Assembly: GCA_017979445.1 (NCBI GenBank)
Contig: JADQWC010000254.1
Location: 1-64,000, forward strand
Source: Akebia trifoliata
Lineage: Eukaryota > Streptophyta > Magnoliopsida > Ranunculales > Lardizabalaceae
Reading direction: 5' to 3'
DNA: 64,000 bases
Part shown: positions 46,676 through 59,563 of the stretch, one piece after another
Layout: the number at the start of each line of letters is the position of its first letter
How positions within the stretch are numbered: the stretch's first letter is position 1
The notes under the pieces: generated by a model
Database searches by the model: none
What the model saw: only the letters and a program-made list of their open reading frames with translations
Told to the model about the DNA's origin: nothing
Position numbers and translations under genes: made by a program

Positions 46676-49600
46676 ATGGAATCAGAGGGAGAATCTGGGG
46701 TTAGTATTTGTCTCCAATTCGACATTAGATTTCAAAATTTGTTAGCACATAAATATTTTTGTTTTTTTTTTTTTTCTGGCTTGTTTGTATTGTTCACCTT
46801 TACTTGTTTGTTCTTCCGAAGCCTTTGAAGCATACGGGTGGTAAGGTCTGCCAGATCTGTGGTGATAATGTTGGCACAATCGCAGATGGAGAACTCTTTG
46901 TTGCTTGCGATGTTTGTGCATTTCCAGTTTGTAGGCCTTGCTATGAGTACGAAATGAAAGATGGCAACCAGTCTTGCCCTCAATGCAAGACTAGATACAA
47001 GAGGCACACTGGTTTGTTGAATTTGAGTCTCATCATTGTTATTTGTATGTATACCATTGTTTTAAATCTCATCCGAGACTGAGATGACTCGCCTGAGTCA
47101 TCTCAGCATCATTCAGCAACGAGATGGATGTACAAGTCTCACACTTAACACCATCTCACAAGATAAACGAGATGACTCGGACTATATTTTGAAAAACTTG
47201 ACCGAGTCAACTGGGGTTTTGTATATTTTGATTAAATATTTTTTTTCGAATTTAAATATTTGTTATATAAATAAGACATGATTTGATGACTAAACATCTT
47301 CTAATCTAACTTATTTTATAAAAATATTTATAATTATTTTCATATAAATATATATGAATAAATCATTATAAACCAAGTTAAATGGTTTATCTTGTCTGAG
47401 ACAAATCGGTCTCGTCCATAGACGAGACGTCAAACCGAGTTTTGAAACAATGGTATGCATAGTCACCAAAGTCGCTGACTTTAAATCATGATTTTATAGG
47501 TTGTCTATTAAATCACGAATAAATTCGCAAAGTTTCAAAAAAATCGTGTTTTAAATGAACTTCCCGATTTAATCGTCCGATTGTTGGAGGGTTTTTTCAT
47601 AGTTAATTTAACATTACATGATTATGTTTAGAAATTTTAAACCCAAAAGGATGTTTTAACAATTTAGTACAAAATTAAAGGGTAATATTTTAATAAACAT
47701 AGTTTTCTCTAAAACTAAAATCAAATTCAAAACTCAAAAATCATATAAGAGCTCTAATTTTTTTCTTTTATGATTTATTCTTATAGTTTAAAATAAGATT
47801 TGATGATATAATCACTTAGTAGAAAAATTTATATTGTTCTAACACTATTTCTACTTTTTCCCGATTTTTTCCGGTGTTTTTCAACTTTTTCCTGAACCCT
47901 GACTTCGTGACTATGATGGTATGTACTCTTTGCAAGACATAAATCTATAACAGTGAAGGTGTGATGTGGTGTTACTTTGCTTATTTGCAGAAATCCCTCC
48001 TCTTCATGGAAACCAAGTGGAGGATGGTGATGCTGATGACACAGCCAGTGATATCAATTACTCTTCTGGGAATCAAGACCATAAGCAGAAGATTGCTGAG
48101 CGCATGCTGAGCTGGCGTATGAGCTATGGTCGAGGGGAGGATATTGGTCCAAACTATGATAAAGAGACTCCTCATAACCACATTCCGTTGCTAACAAATG
48201 GTCAAATGGTAGGTTGATTAATTTGCTAATATGTAAATCTTATCACTATTGATCACAATAATTTTCTGTTGAAATGAATCTTTTTCTTGCTTTGTTTATT
48301 CAGGTCTCAGGAGAGTTGTCAGTGGCATCTCCAGATCATCTTTCGATGGCATCCCCTGGCGCTGGTGGCGGAGGGAAGCGTGTGTACCCACTGCCTTATG
48401 CTGCAGATATCAATCAATCACGTATGCATCTTTCACATATTATCGATTACTAGAAAGTGGCATGTGCAAACGCACATGAATCATAAGGGCTTATTTGTAA
48501 TTTAAAGTATTCATTAAAGGATTTCTGAAGATTACATGGTAAAAAGGATACTTTTGTAATTTTGAAAACCAAGCAACTTGATTATATGGTCGTGGGTTGC
48601 TATTTGCTTTCTTTTTTAGCAAAATGGCCCTAATTATATTGAACATAAATGTAAAAGTGGGGCCAAAATGGCCACTCAAATTTTGGTGTCGAACAACGTC
48701 TACTCCGCCTCCTCTCATTATAATAGCAAAGATAAGGAACTTGATTATACGGTCTTGGGTTGCTATTTTCGTTGTTTTTTTTACCAAAATGACCTTAATT
48801 ATATTAAATATAAATATACAAGTGGGGGCATTTATGGCCACTCAAATTTGAATTCGAATGTCTACTACTCCTTCTCTCATTATAATAGCAAAGATGTGTG
48901 TGCTGTCCATTGATACTGATTCCAGCTTTTCGGTATTATTCCTTTTGCAGCTAATATTAGGGTTGTAGATCCAGGGAGAGAATTTGGTTCACAAGGATTT
49001 GGTAATGTAGCCTGGAAAGAAAGGGTTGATGGCTGGAAGGTGAGGCAGGAGAAGAATGGGGTTCCAATGAGCACTGGCCATGCTGCATCTGAAGGCAGGG
49101 GAGGTGGAGATATTGATGCTAGTACCGATGTGCTTATAGACGACTCTTTATTGTGAGTTTCCTACTTGATTGAGTACCTTTTGCATGAGTAAGGCTAGCC
49201 GCTAGCTTTGCTAATTTAGTTAGATTTCAAATCTTACTAAGGGTTGTTGAGCTCACCTTGTGGCATCCAGAAAACATGATCCGATGCCACAGGGATGTAC
49301 TGGAAAAAATTCTATGAACACTACAAAAATAATAGAAAAAAACTTACTTTTCACCACTGAATTTTAACTTTAAGTTTGGGAGTTCGGTAGCCATCCATTT
49401 TCAAAAACTTGGATCAAGTCCAAAATAAAAAATTGCGTTTTAGAAATTGTTTTTTTGGATATGAGTATTCCCATGAAAGCTAGAGGACTGTAGTATTGGA
49501 TTGCCAACGTGTAATCCATTTGAGCTCAACGACCCTTAGTAAGGGTTGAAATCTTACTAAGGAAAGTGTTTTTTTCCTTTTGTATTGTAGTCATTTTTGA

Positions 49601-52600
49601 GTTTTAGTTATTTTCTAGTCTAAAGCAAGTCTCAAGATTCCTAATGTTTTTGTAACCATGTATGGTTGAACAAATTCTTCTGTATGAAGCATTCTCTAAC
49701 ATGCTTAGGTTTTCTAAGATCATATTCATTTTCATGTTTCTTTTGATTATTAGAGAAAAATGGGACAGTTTCTTATCCTCAAAATTTTCTTGTTTCCCTT
49801 GCAATGCAGGAATGATGAAGCTAGACAGCCTCTTTCGAGGAAGGTTTCTATTCCTTCATCTAGGATAAACCCTTACAGGATGGTCATTGTTCTACGGCTA
49901 ATTATTCTCTCCATTTTCTTGCACTATCGTCTAACAAACCCTGTCCCTAATGCATATGCATTGTGGTTGATATCTGTGATATGTGAGATATGGTTTGCAA
50001 TTTCGTGGATATTGGATCAGTTCCCTAAATGGCTTCCTGTAAACCGCGAGACGTATCTTGACAGGCTTGCTCTTAGGTAAAACATTCTTACGCCCTTCCT
50101 CATTCATTTACACAGTGAAAAAAATTTACAATATATATTTTTTTTAAATCGCGATTAATTCACGATTTTAATAGTTGTCAATTAAATCATTAATTTTTCA
50201 AAAAATCATGAAGTTTGAAAAAATCTTTGATTTTTCAAAAAATCACGATTAATCATGATTTAATCAACGATTTTTTGAAAAATTATAAGTTATTTTTATT
50301 TTTAGCATTTTTTAAGTATTATTTAACATATGAAATACATATTTATTACATTTTTTATAATTTAAAAAATTATTTTTATTTTTTAATTTATCCGATGTTG
50401 AGAATGACTTTTCCTGAAACTTTCTCTTGCTGAATTATTCCTGAACCACAACTTTGTCACTATGTTCATTTATACTAAATTCTTCATTGATGATGTAATC
50501 ATTTTACTTGCTTTGCACTCTATATTAGAAGGTTAGTTTTACTCATTTTCAGAGTTCTCATCAAAATTTCACGTGGACTACAGATACGACCGAGAAGGAG
50601 AGCCATCTCAGTTGGCTGCTGTTGATATTTTTGTCAGTACTGTCGACCCTTTAAAGGAGCCTCCTCTTGTAACAGCCAATACTGTGCTATCAATCCTTGC
50701 AGTTGACTATCCAGTTGACAAAGTCTCTTGCTATGTCTCTGATGATGGATCCGCTATGTTGACATTTGAGGCTCTGTCTGAAACTTCAGAATTTGCCCGG
50801 AAATGGGTTCCTTTCTGCAAGAAATACAGCATTGAACCCCGGGCTCCGGAATGGTACTTTGCAAAAAAGATTGACTACTTGAAAGATAAAGTTCAACCAT
50901 CATTTGTCAAAGATCGCAGAGCTATGAAGGTAGATAGATAATTTGTTATTTTCATTGAGTCTTTTATGATTCTTTTTAACCCTTTTTATGTTCATGGATC
51001 CTTAATGGTGTTAGTGGTACTTATATTTGCAGAGAGAGTATGAAGAGTTTAAAATTCGTGTCAATGGGCTTGTTGCTAAGGCACAAAAAGTTCCTGATGA
51101 GGGATGGATCATGCAGGATGGTACACCATGGCCTGGGAATAATACCAGAGATCATCCAGGAATGATCCAGGTTGGACCACCATTTTGACTTTCATTGATC
51201 TAATCATCTATATATATATATATAGCTGAACTTGACTAATATTGGTTCCTTGATCTAATGTTTTTTGAATTGGGGGGTGGTGAAAGAGAAACACATTCTA
51301 CTATAACCAAAACAATTAGTTCCCTATCAAAATATCCCAACAAAACCATTGAAGCGAAACCTTTTGGAGTCCTTCAAATAGAGGACCATGAATACGAAAG
51401 AGTTTTCATATTCTTACTGGTTTTTCAGCTATGAATTTCTTTTTAGATGGGAGGATGTTTGTTTGAATAGCTTCCTTCATTAATCATGCATAGGTTGTTT
51501 TTTTTTTTTTTTTTTCTTTTGTTGCTTTTGGTCCTTTATGATGAGTAAAAGAATTTTATGAACAAAGGAAAATTTAAGAGTTTCCCATCCTATTACAAAC
51601 CCCACCTACCCACAAAGTACACCCTTCTAACTTCAATAAAAATTGAACTTCAACGGAATAAGAGACCAAATCGTCAATGATGATCTCATGATCGCCTCTC
51701 TTTTGCCTCCAACACTCTAGCGTTGCTTTTGGTCATTTGTTGGTCGATGTTCCTGATCACCTGTTTTTTTGTTGCTTTTCATTGATTAAATTTTTTTACT
51801 TATAAGAGAAAAATATATTCTTGAAAACTAGACCTGGAGATTCCTTGTCAAACACCATTCTATACATTTACTTTGACGAAGACCAGCATACCCCAAACGG
51901 TATGAAGTTCTTCATTTGATGAACAATAATCAGAGGCAGCAGTGTATTGTTTCCCCTATGTTGTTTTGGCTTTTCTTAATGGGTAAGGAAACTCGTTCAG
52001 TTGGATGAGGCAATGGCACTTCAACTTCACCCTAGACTCATGTAAGTAGCAAACTTAGAGCTTAAAGACTATAAAGTAAGTGGAGTCAAATGAGTGTAGT
52101 TGATGGTTCTTGATGCTCACTCGAAGTGTCAGACAAATTTGGAAGTTCAGAATCCTACATTTCATGTATTCTTGTGACACTTCCATTTTTCTTTCCTTTT
52201 CTTTTTGGAAGATGTCAAATAGTATTCATCATAGTATATCTTTGGTATAAAAAAAAAATTATCACAGTATATAAATTTAAATCTTTCCAACTTGAAACTT
52301 TTTTTTTAAAATCTCAAATATACTTTTAAATATATGTACCTTTTTTTTATTGTTTGGCAAGCCTCTGTTTTATGACATCAGTAACTCGATGTTGGGGAGA
52401 ATTGAAGCCAGGTATATGGTATCATCACCCAGTACTTTACCAACTAAGCTAACTAGCACCTGCAAATATTTGTATACTCATATTTATTTATTTTGATAAG
52501 TATAATATATTAATGAAAAGAGGGAAAACAAAGTACAAGGAAGCCAAGGAAGCCTCTTAAATATCAACAAAACAAAGGAAAGCCAAAACATCAATGATTA

Positions 52601-55600
52601 CATAAAGAGTTCCATTTAAAAACAAAGTCATCAAAAGTAGTCCCCGTGAACTCTATACTCTTATTTATTGATATGTATCCCATCACATAATGCATTATTG
52701 TCCTTATTATTATATTAATATAAATTATTTATTCTACATTAATTTAAAATACAACGCGGAGTACAGGAATCTTACTTTTTACGTTTTGCCCAACCTGACA
52801 CTCTACCCATGTCGGACTCTGACATCTGTAATTGTATCTGTGCAATGCAGTTTATACCAACTATTTGCATTTGGCTAACAAAAATTTCCACAGACTTATT
52901 GGACACCAAATCTCACGTCGCTTCTCGTCCATGTATTTTCCACACAGATTTATTAATTCAACTATGAGTTTCGACTGTGAAGTGCTGGTCGTGACTTTTT
53001 TCTATGCTACAGCAAGGACTGATTTCTGTAGTTCACTCCCATCCCCAATATATGTCACTCAACTTGAATATAATATCATTGTTTACAGGTTTTCTTAGGC
53101 CATAGCGGAGGACTGGACAGTGAAGGTAATGAGTTGCCACGCTTGGTCTATGTGTCTCGTGAGAAGCGTCCAGGCTTCCAACATCACAAGAAGGCTGGTG
53201 CAATGAATGCACTTGTAAGTTTTCTAAATAATCCCAATGAGAAGCTTATCCATTTGGGTGCATATCATTTCTAATCAGCCATGTATCCCTCCTTCACAGG
53301 TTCGTGTGTCAGCAGTTCTTACCAATGGACCCTACATGCTTAATCTTGATTGTGATCACTACATAAACAACAGCAAGGCCTTGCGTGAAGCTATGTGTTT
53401 TATGATGGACCCAAACCTGGGGAAATCAGTCTGTTATGTTCAATTTCCACAGAGATTTGATGGTATCGATAAGAATGATCGATACGCCAATCGTAATACT
53501 GTTTTCTTTGATGTAGGTCCTTTTTCTCTCATTCGATTTTATTGTATTTATCCTCCTTTTGTTCGTTCATGAATTTATTTGATTTTGCTCGTCTATGCAT
53601 TGTTTGTCCAATACGTTAGTTGGTTTGGACTATTCATGGACATCTTTAGTGTCCTAAAAGTGATGAAACAAATTCAATATTCACACAATAATATAAGAGA
53701 GCTGCTATTGGCATCCCAACTTTTACTTATTACACCCCAATTAAAAATAAAGAAAATAAGTGAATGGTTGAGAATAAGTAAAAGTTGGTGTGGCAATAGA
53801 AGCTCTCTCGTTTTTTCTTTTTTACCTTTTGCCAGATGTCTATTTTTTGGGTTTAGGATTTTACATGAGCCTAATCATATTTGTAAACAGCTACTGAAAT
53901 TGTTTCAAAAGTGTTACAATGTTCTGTAATGTTGAGATTAGAATTTGAGCCAGACCTTTCTAATGCTTGAAGAGTGTCTTTTAATCTTTATTGGGATGTG
54001 ATTAATAATTTAAGAAATTGCGGTGTAATAAGTAAAAGTTGGGATGCCAATAGCAGCTCTTTAATATAAACTGGGGTTGAAGCCACTGCAATACGTAATG
54101 TCACACTTCTAAACGTCAATGCCTTACTTGCAGGATTATTGTTTGATATTGGCCGTTCTTATCTTTTGTTTGCCTGTTTTTCTGATTCTGCTTCTTTCTT
54201 TTGGATTTTAGATCAATTTAAGAGGTTTGGATGGAATCCAAGGTCCTGTTTATGTGGGTACTGGATGTGTTTTCAATAGAACTGCATTATATGGTTACGA
54301 ACCTCCTCTCAAAACTAAGCATAGGAAATCAAGTTTTCTCTCCACATGCTTTGGTGGAGTACGGAAGAAGGGTTCAAAATCAAGCAAAAAGAGCTCAGAA
54401 AAGAAGAAATCTGGCAAGCATGTGGACCCTACCTTGCCAATATTCAATCTGGAAGATATTGAAGAGGGGGTTGAAGGTAATATTGTCTTTATTTTTCAGT
54501 TCACCAAGTCCACAAATTGAATGCATGATGCAATGTCTGATTGGATGCACTGACATTTTCATTTTCTTAGTTGTTTTGATTCCCTGATTCTTCAACATGG
54601 CCCAGCATACGTATATTAACATGATAAGATATCATAACTGCTACCAGATACGTGCATGCATGCTTATATTATTTTTTGGGGGATTGGTAAGCTGGACTTG
54701 AGCCCACGAGCTCTAATTTGTTTTGCAATATGTCAAACCAACTGAGCCATGGTCTAAGTCCTCATGCATGCTTATACTACAGTTTTCTTTGTCTACAATT
54801 GTATTAATTACTAGAGTTTGCCTATGCTTACAGCACGGTCATCCTCTTTGGGATTAAGGGGGTAAAAGAGGAAAGACAATTAAGTTGTAGGAGTACTATT
54901 GGAAAAGGAGTAGAAGAGTAAAGGCAATAAAGTTAGAGGGGTATTATTTAAAAAAAGGGGGGAAGAGGAAAGAAAATAAAGTTGAAAGGGTATTGTTGGA
55001 AATTGGTAAAAGAGAAAAAGCAATAAAGTTGAAAGGGTATTCTTTGAAAGGGGATGATAGAATAGGGAATGAAGTTGAAATTGTTTCTTGAGATGTATGT
55101 GAAATTGACAACACTGGGGAAGACAACCATTGTGTTTTATTACATAGATTATTTCTCCAACTCATAACACTTTCCAAGTTTGTTTTGTAGGCAGAAGTAT
55201 ATAAAGAGTATTTTTGAACTGATGGGACTTTTAGAAAGTATGCATCACTAGAAGTTTCATTACAATTTATGTGATGTAAATACCAAAACATGTAATAAAA
55301 TTTCTTGAAGTCAAAGTATGTTGTCATCACATTTTGGGTTGGCGAACTTGTATCTATATCTCTGTCCAAGTATAATCTGCCATTTACTTCTTGTTTCTCT
55401 GCAACAATATCTCTGTTTTTTAATGTATATTAGAGTTCTCTAAGAATTCAATTTGTAACAGTTTCTGATTTTCATTATTATTTATTTTAGAGAGATTCTA
55501 TCGCCGCACCAACTTTTGCTAACGCCACCCCAATTCATATGTAAATCACAAAAGAATTAGCAAACGTCTTGGGGTGGCATTAGCAAAAGTTGGTGTGGCA

Positions 55601-58600
55601 ATAGAAGCTCTGTTATTTTATCCATCTACTTTTTTTTTTTTTTTCTATCCTTAATTGTCTTATTTTGTTGGTACCAAAATGTTTTCTACATTGACCCCCA
55701 TTGCATGCCTAGGTAACATTGATTGATTCAGGCAAATCTTATTAATCCATATAGAATCTCTTGTCCTTGTTTTGATGCGATATTGATCCTCCTTTGCCCA
55801 TTTGAAAATCAGGTACTGGATTTGATGATGAGAAGTCATTGCTCATGTCACAGATGAGTCTGGAGAAGAGGTTTGGTCAGTCAGCTGTGTTTGTTGCTTC
55901 TACGCTCATGGAAAATGGTGGTGTTCCTCAGTCGGCCACTCCGGAGACTCTCCTCAAAGAAGCTATCCATGTTATAAGCTGTGGATATGAGGACAAGTCG
56001 GACTGGGGAAGTGAGGTATGTTGGTTCTCTTATTTGATTCTTCTTCTTTGTACCTTTTACCTTTTTAGTTTGCATGTATAGAGATTCCAGAATGAAAAAC
56101 AAACTTAAGGGAAAATGAGAGATCACCATCACCATCATCATCATCTATAACTTATCCCAAAGGTTGGGATTGTTAACATGAATCCTACTTCACCCTTCAA
56201 CTTTCTCTTGAACCATATGGTTGGGATTGTTAACGTGAATCCTACTTGACCCTTCAACTTTCTCTTGAATCATATCCTAAGTCAATCATAAGTGAGTGTA
56301 GGCTTGCATGCAGGCCCAAACTTGGATAAAGGAGGGTTTTGCCAGGTTGATAGTGTAAGAAGTGTCAAACTTACTAAATTGGATCCAAGTGGCAAAGCTT
56401 ATTTTATTTGAAATTTGAAATTGATACTTAGAAAATGATTAAGAAACCCTTCATTGTAAACTTGATTGAAGGATTGGACATTGTCTTGATTAACAAAATA
56501 ACCAAATTGTCTTCAACTTCATGGTCGTAACTTTTGTTCTCTAGTTTTGCATCCAATGTTCAAGCCTCTAGGTTCACATTTCAGAATTGGGTGTCACAGA
56601 ACAACTCATGTACTATGTTTTTCTCGAGGAACCAACATGTTTGGATGGGTTTTGTGAGAAGTTATATTCTCTTTTGGGGCTTAATGGTATACAGGAATGG
56701 TTTTTTTTACCATAAAGACAAGACCTTGTTAACTGTATATGTAAATTTTTTTTTTTTTTGTTTTACATACATTTCTGTCATTTCTTTCATCTTGGTTTGT
56801 TAACAAAAACATTGCCTTTTGTTTCTACAGATAGGATGGATCTATGGTTCTGTTACAGAAGATATTCTAACAGGATTCAAGATGCATGCTCGTGGTTGGC
56901 GATCAATCTATTGCATGCCTCAGCCCCCAGCCTTCAAAGGATCTGCTCCTATTAATCTTTCAGATCGTCTGAACCAAGTGCTTCGTTGGGCTCTGGGTTC
57001 TGTTGAAATTCTTCTTAGTCGGCACTGTCCCATATGGTATGGTTACGGTGGAAGGCTGAAATGGCTTGAGAGATTCGCATACATCAACACCACTATTTAC
57101 CCAATTACTGCCATTCCTCTTCTTGCATATTGTACATTACCGGCTGTCTGTCTTCTAACAGGAAAGTTTATCATTCCACAGGTAACTACGACTACCTTCC
57201 CCAACTTGAAAATCATTAGAGGTCACCGGGGTTGAAATCCATACACAAAAGTGAAATACTTTCTTAAGTAAGATAGTAAGATTTTAAGCCTTTTCTAAGG
57301 GTCGTTTTGCTCAAATGGATTACCACATCAACCCCACAGCCCTCTAAATTTCATAAAAAAACTCAGACCCAAAAAAAAGGAAAAATTCAAAAAGCAATGT
57401 TTTTTGAGCTTATCCAAGGTTTTGAAAATGGATGGCTACTGAACTTTCACCTAACTCCCAAACTTAAATTTAAAATTCAACAGTGAAAAATAGCCTCTCG
57501 TTTTTTTGGAAAAAGTTTTTCCTTCAAATTTCATAGAATTTTATCCTCTACAACCCTAAAGCATTGGATCATGTTTTTGGATGCCACAAGGTGAGCAAAA
57601 GGACCCTTAGTAAGGCTAGTCGGACTCTACCCAAAACATAGATGATGCTATTTATAATGGACTAATGATAAACTGACGCTCTTGACGTGGCATGTGAACA
57701 AAACCATAGATCCTTGTGTATCTCGAAGAAAAAGATCTATGGTTCTGTGCACTGCCACGTCAAGAGTGTCAGTTTATCATGACTCTTTCTATTGTGTGCC
57801 AACCGTGTTTTGGGATTGCATGCCTTTGGTTGAATTGGGCTTTTGCAGTATAGTATTAAAACAATTGACACCTTCCTTCTCTTGTTTACTGATTTTGGTA
57901 TTTAATATTGAACCAACCCCAAAAACCCAATTAAAAATAAAGATACCAAGTGAAGGGTTGACAATAATTAAAAGTTGGGGTGCCAATAGAAGCTCTCTAT
58001 TATTTGAATATTGTGATCATCTTTTATTGGGGGGGGGGGGGTAAATAATTTAAGAAATTGGGTGTAATAAGTAAGAGTTGGGGTGCCAATAGAAGTTCCT
58101 CATTTTAACCAGTATTGTTTGAAATGGCTGAGATTCTCCTTATTTAGTGAATGGTTATTTACATGATCATTATTTTTTATTGCAGATCAGTAACTTTGCT
58201 AGTATCTGGTTTATAACCCTTTTTCTTTCCATCTTCGCTACGGGTATATTGGAGATGCGGTGGAGTGGCGTTGGGATTGACGAATGGTGGAGAAATGAAC
58301 AATTTTGGGTTATAGGAGGTGTGTCTGCCCATCTTTTTGCTGTCTTTCAAGGTCTACTCAAAGTCCTTGCAGGGATTGACACCAACTTCACTGTCACTTC
58401 CAAAGCATCAGATGAGGATGGTGATTTCACCGAGCTTTACATGTTCAAATGGACGACTCTTCTCATTCCACCCACCACACTCCTCATAATTAACTTGGTA
58501 GGAGTTGTTGCTGGGATCTCCTATGCTATTAACAGTGGATACCAATCATGGGGTCCCCTCTTTGGGAAGCTATTCTTTGCTTTCTGGGTGATTGTCCATC

Positions 58601-58770
58601 TGTATCCTTTCCTCAAGGGATTGATGGGACGACAGAACCGGACACCCACCATTGTGATTGTTTGGTCAATTCTCCTTGCTTCCATCTTCTCTTTGTTATG
58701 GGTGCGGATTGATCCGTTCACCACCCGAGTTACCGGTCCAGATGTTTCACAGTGTGGAATCAATTGCTAG
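46676..58770 (+). CDS. CESA3: Cellulose synthase A catalytic subunit, CESA3-like (14 exons, 1,081 aa)
   Basis: Makes beta-1,4-glucan from UDP-glucose at the plasma membrane as part of the primary-wall cellulose synthase complex. Coding exons: 46676-46699, 46822-47011, 47991-48208, 48304-48421, 48951-49152, 49810-50076, 50584-50929, 51033-51170, 53089-53214, 53300-53512, 54212-54476, 55813-56015, 56831-57181, 58186-58770. All junctions are GT-AG and the frame is open throughout. Visible features: RING-type zinc finger with eight cysteines (18, 21, 37, 40, 45, 48, 60, 63); two N-terminal membrane helices (exon 6); catalytic DDG (393-395), DCD (560-562), TED (779-781) and QVLRW (819-823); a class-specific Lys-rich region (exon 11); six C-terminal helices; end CGINC. 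The start MESEGESG, the length and the 14-exon structure fit CESA3 rather than other isoforms. The gene looks fully functional. Introns carry several MITEs, and intron 8 (51171-53088) is the longest. Confidence 0.96.
47053..47457. mobile_element. MITE in CESA3 intron 2 (host of a second, nested MITE)
   Basis: Inverted ends read TACCATTGTTTTAAATCTC on the left and its near-complement (GTTTTGAAACAATGGTA) on the right, about 400 bp apart. The right tip overlaps the target duplication of the element at 47458-47915. The flanking duplication is not clear (possibly TA or TGTA). Confidence 0.55.
47458..47915. mobile_element. hAT-like MITE (458 bp) in CESA3 intron 2 with 8-bp target duplication
   Basis: Begins CATAGTCACCAAAGTC and ends with the inverse GACTTCGTGACTATG. 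ATGGTATG flanks it exactly at 47450-47457 and 47916-47923. Eight-bp duplications fit the hAT superfamily. It contains AAATCACGATT-type motifs. It landed in the right inverted end of the preceding MITE. A degraded relative may lie in intron 6 (about 50115-50462). Confidence 0.75.
48571..48895. repeat. Two-unit tandem duplication (~163 bp) in CESA3 intron 4
   Basis: Blocks from ACTTGATTATATGGTC to CTCATTATAATAGCAAAGAT occur at 48571-48733 and 48734-48895, roughly 85-90 percent alike by eye. Both contain GGCCACTCAAATTT. Non-coding. Confidence 0.75.
49233..49542. mobile_element. MITE in CESA3 intron 5
   Basis: Inverted ends CTTACTAAGGGTTGTTGAGC and GAGCTCAACGACCCTTAGTAAG enclose about 310 bp. 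The subterminal CACCTTGTGGCATCC recurs, inverted, in the intron 13 element at 57286-57618, so both belong to one family. No clear target duplication. Confidence 0.65.
53695..53808. mobile_element. Short MITE in CESA3 intron 10
   Basis: About 114 bp with inverted ends GAGAGCTGCTATTGGCATCC and a matching right arm ending AATAGAAGCTCTC. Same family as 55490-55612. A half-copy lies at about 54017-54063. Confidence 0.65.
55490..55612. mobile_element. hAT-type MITE (123 bp) in CESA3 intron 11 with 8-bp target duplication
   Basis: Inverted ends of the type CAGAGCTTCTATTGCC...AACTTTTGCTAA. TTATTTTA is duplicated exactly at 55482-55489 and 55613-55620. The 8-bp duplication and CAGAG tip indicate a non-autonomous hAT element. 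Confidence 0.8.
56160..56275. repeat. Short tandem duplication (~58 bp) in CESA3 intron 12
   Basis: Two adjacent copies of a block containing GGTTGGGATTGTTAAC and CACCCTTCAACTTTCTCTTG (GACCC in the second copy), differing at a few bases. Confidence 0.7.
57286..57618. mobile_element. MITE in CESA3 intron 13, same family as the intron 5 copy
   Basis: Ends carry CTAAGGGTCGTTTTGCTCA and its inverse (GAGCAAAAGGACCCTTAG). The interior shares GGATGCCACAAGGTGAGC with the intron 5 element in opposite orientation. Confidence 0.65.
57666..57779. mobile_element. Small foldback element in CESA3 intron 13
   Basis: 114 bp, almost entirely a palindrome. The left arm starts TGATAAACTGACGCTCTTGA and the right arm is its inverse with one visible mismatch in the first 27 bp. 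The loop is around CCTTGTGTATCTCGAAG. Target duplication unclear. Confidence 0.7.
57880..58100. mobile_element. Remnants of the hAT-type intronic MITE family
   Basis: Two right-end fragments with AAAAGTTGGGGTGCCAATAG-type sequence, near 57968-57993 and 58073-58100, separated by a G homopolymer near 58030. They match the arms of 53695-53808 and 55490-55612 but lack clean left ends. Confidence 0.5.
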
Positions 58771-59181
58771 AGGGTGTGAAAGAAAGAAAACTAAAAGCCT
58801 AATCTATACAGGGTTTCAGTTTAATTATGATTCTAATTGGTTGGGGTGTTTGTTTATCTTATTTTGTAGAGAGTATGGCCAGGATAAACAAGGCCTATCT
58901 GTTTATTGAAAAGCTGGGCACCAAGAAAATGTGTTTCATCTTTTATGCTGGCTTCTGATAATTATTCAGAAAACACTAGTTTTCTTGATTGAAGCCTATT
59001 TTTCATCAACCGGCTTTGGAATTGGAAGTGCTGGAACTTGGAAAATAGCCTTAATGGGTGTTTCATGGGGCGGCATGGAAAGTCTGAATTGTGCGTGCAA
59101 ACCACCCCCAAAGTGTGGATAGGAACTGTAAAAGCATTCTGTTGTGTAATATTTGTTAGACAACTGGCAAATTTTTGTCCG

Positions 59182-59187
59182 AATAAA
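59182..59187 (+). terminator. Poly(A) signal of the CESA3-like gene
   Basis: AATAAA about 410 bp after the stop codon, followed within 40 bp by a T-rich run (59221-59242). Likely 3' end of the transcript. Confidence 0.55.
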
Positions 59188-59307
59188 ATTGGTTGCTGGA
59201 GTTGTTTTCTTACAAATCGTGGTTTTTTTTTTTTTTTTTTTTGGTGGGAATCACTTCAGATGTTTGGTAATATTACTTCAAGCCAAGTACCAGTTTTGTC
59301 AGATTTG

Positions 59308-59563
59308 TGTTTGTATATTTTCCTCCTCTCTCGGGTGTGTCACACGCTACAATAGATTGATCATTTGGAGTATTTGCTTGGTTAACATGGTATCAAAGCG
59401 TTAAATTCATATAGGTCACACGTTCGATTCTTTTCACTGAGGGGAATTGTCGAGTGTATATTTTCCTTATTCCCCCAATAAAGCCCCATGACCGACCTTC
59501 TTATATTCATAGTTGTCCCCCTCTCTAACAAATCAGTCTTTTGGAATAGTTGTTTGGTTAACA
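59308..59563 (+). mobile_element. TRIM-like miniature LTR retrotransposon (256 bp)
   Basis: Left terminal repeat 59308-59387 (TGTTTGTATATTTTCC ... TTGGTTAACA), a primer-binding site TGGTATCAAAGC at 59388-59399, an internal region of only about 60 bp, a polypurine tract (TGAGGGGAA, ends 59446), and a right terminal repeat 59448-59563 (TGTCGAGTGTATATTTTCC ... TTGGTTAACA). ATTTG is duplicated exactly at 59303-59307 and 59564-59568. The two repeats agree at their ends but diverge and differ in length (80 and 116 bp) in the middle, so the element is old. No coding capacity. Confidence 0.65.
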
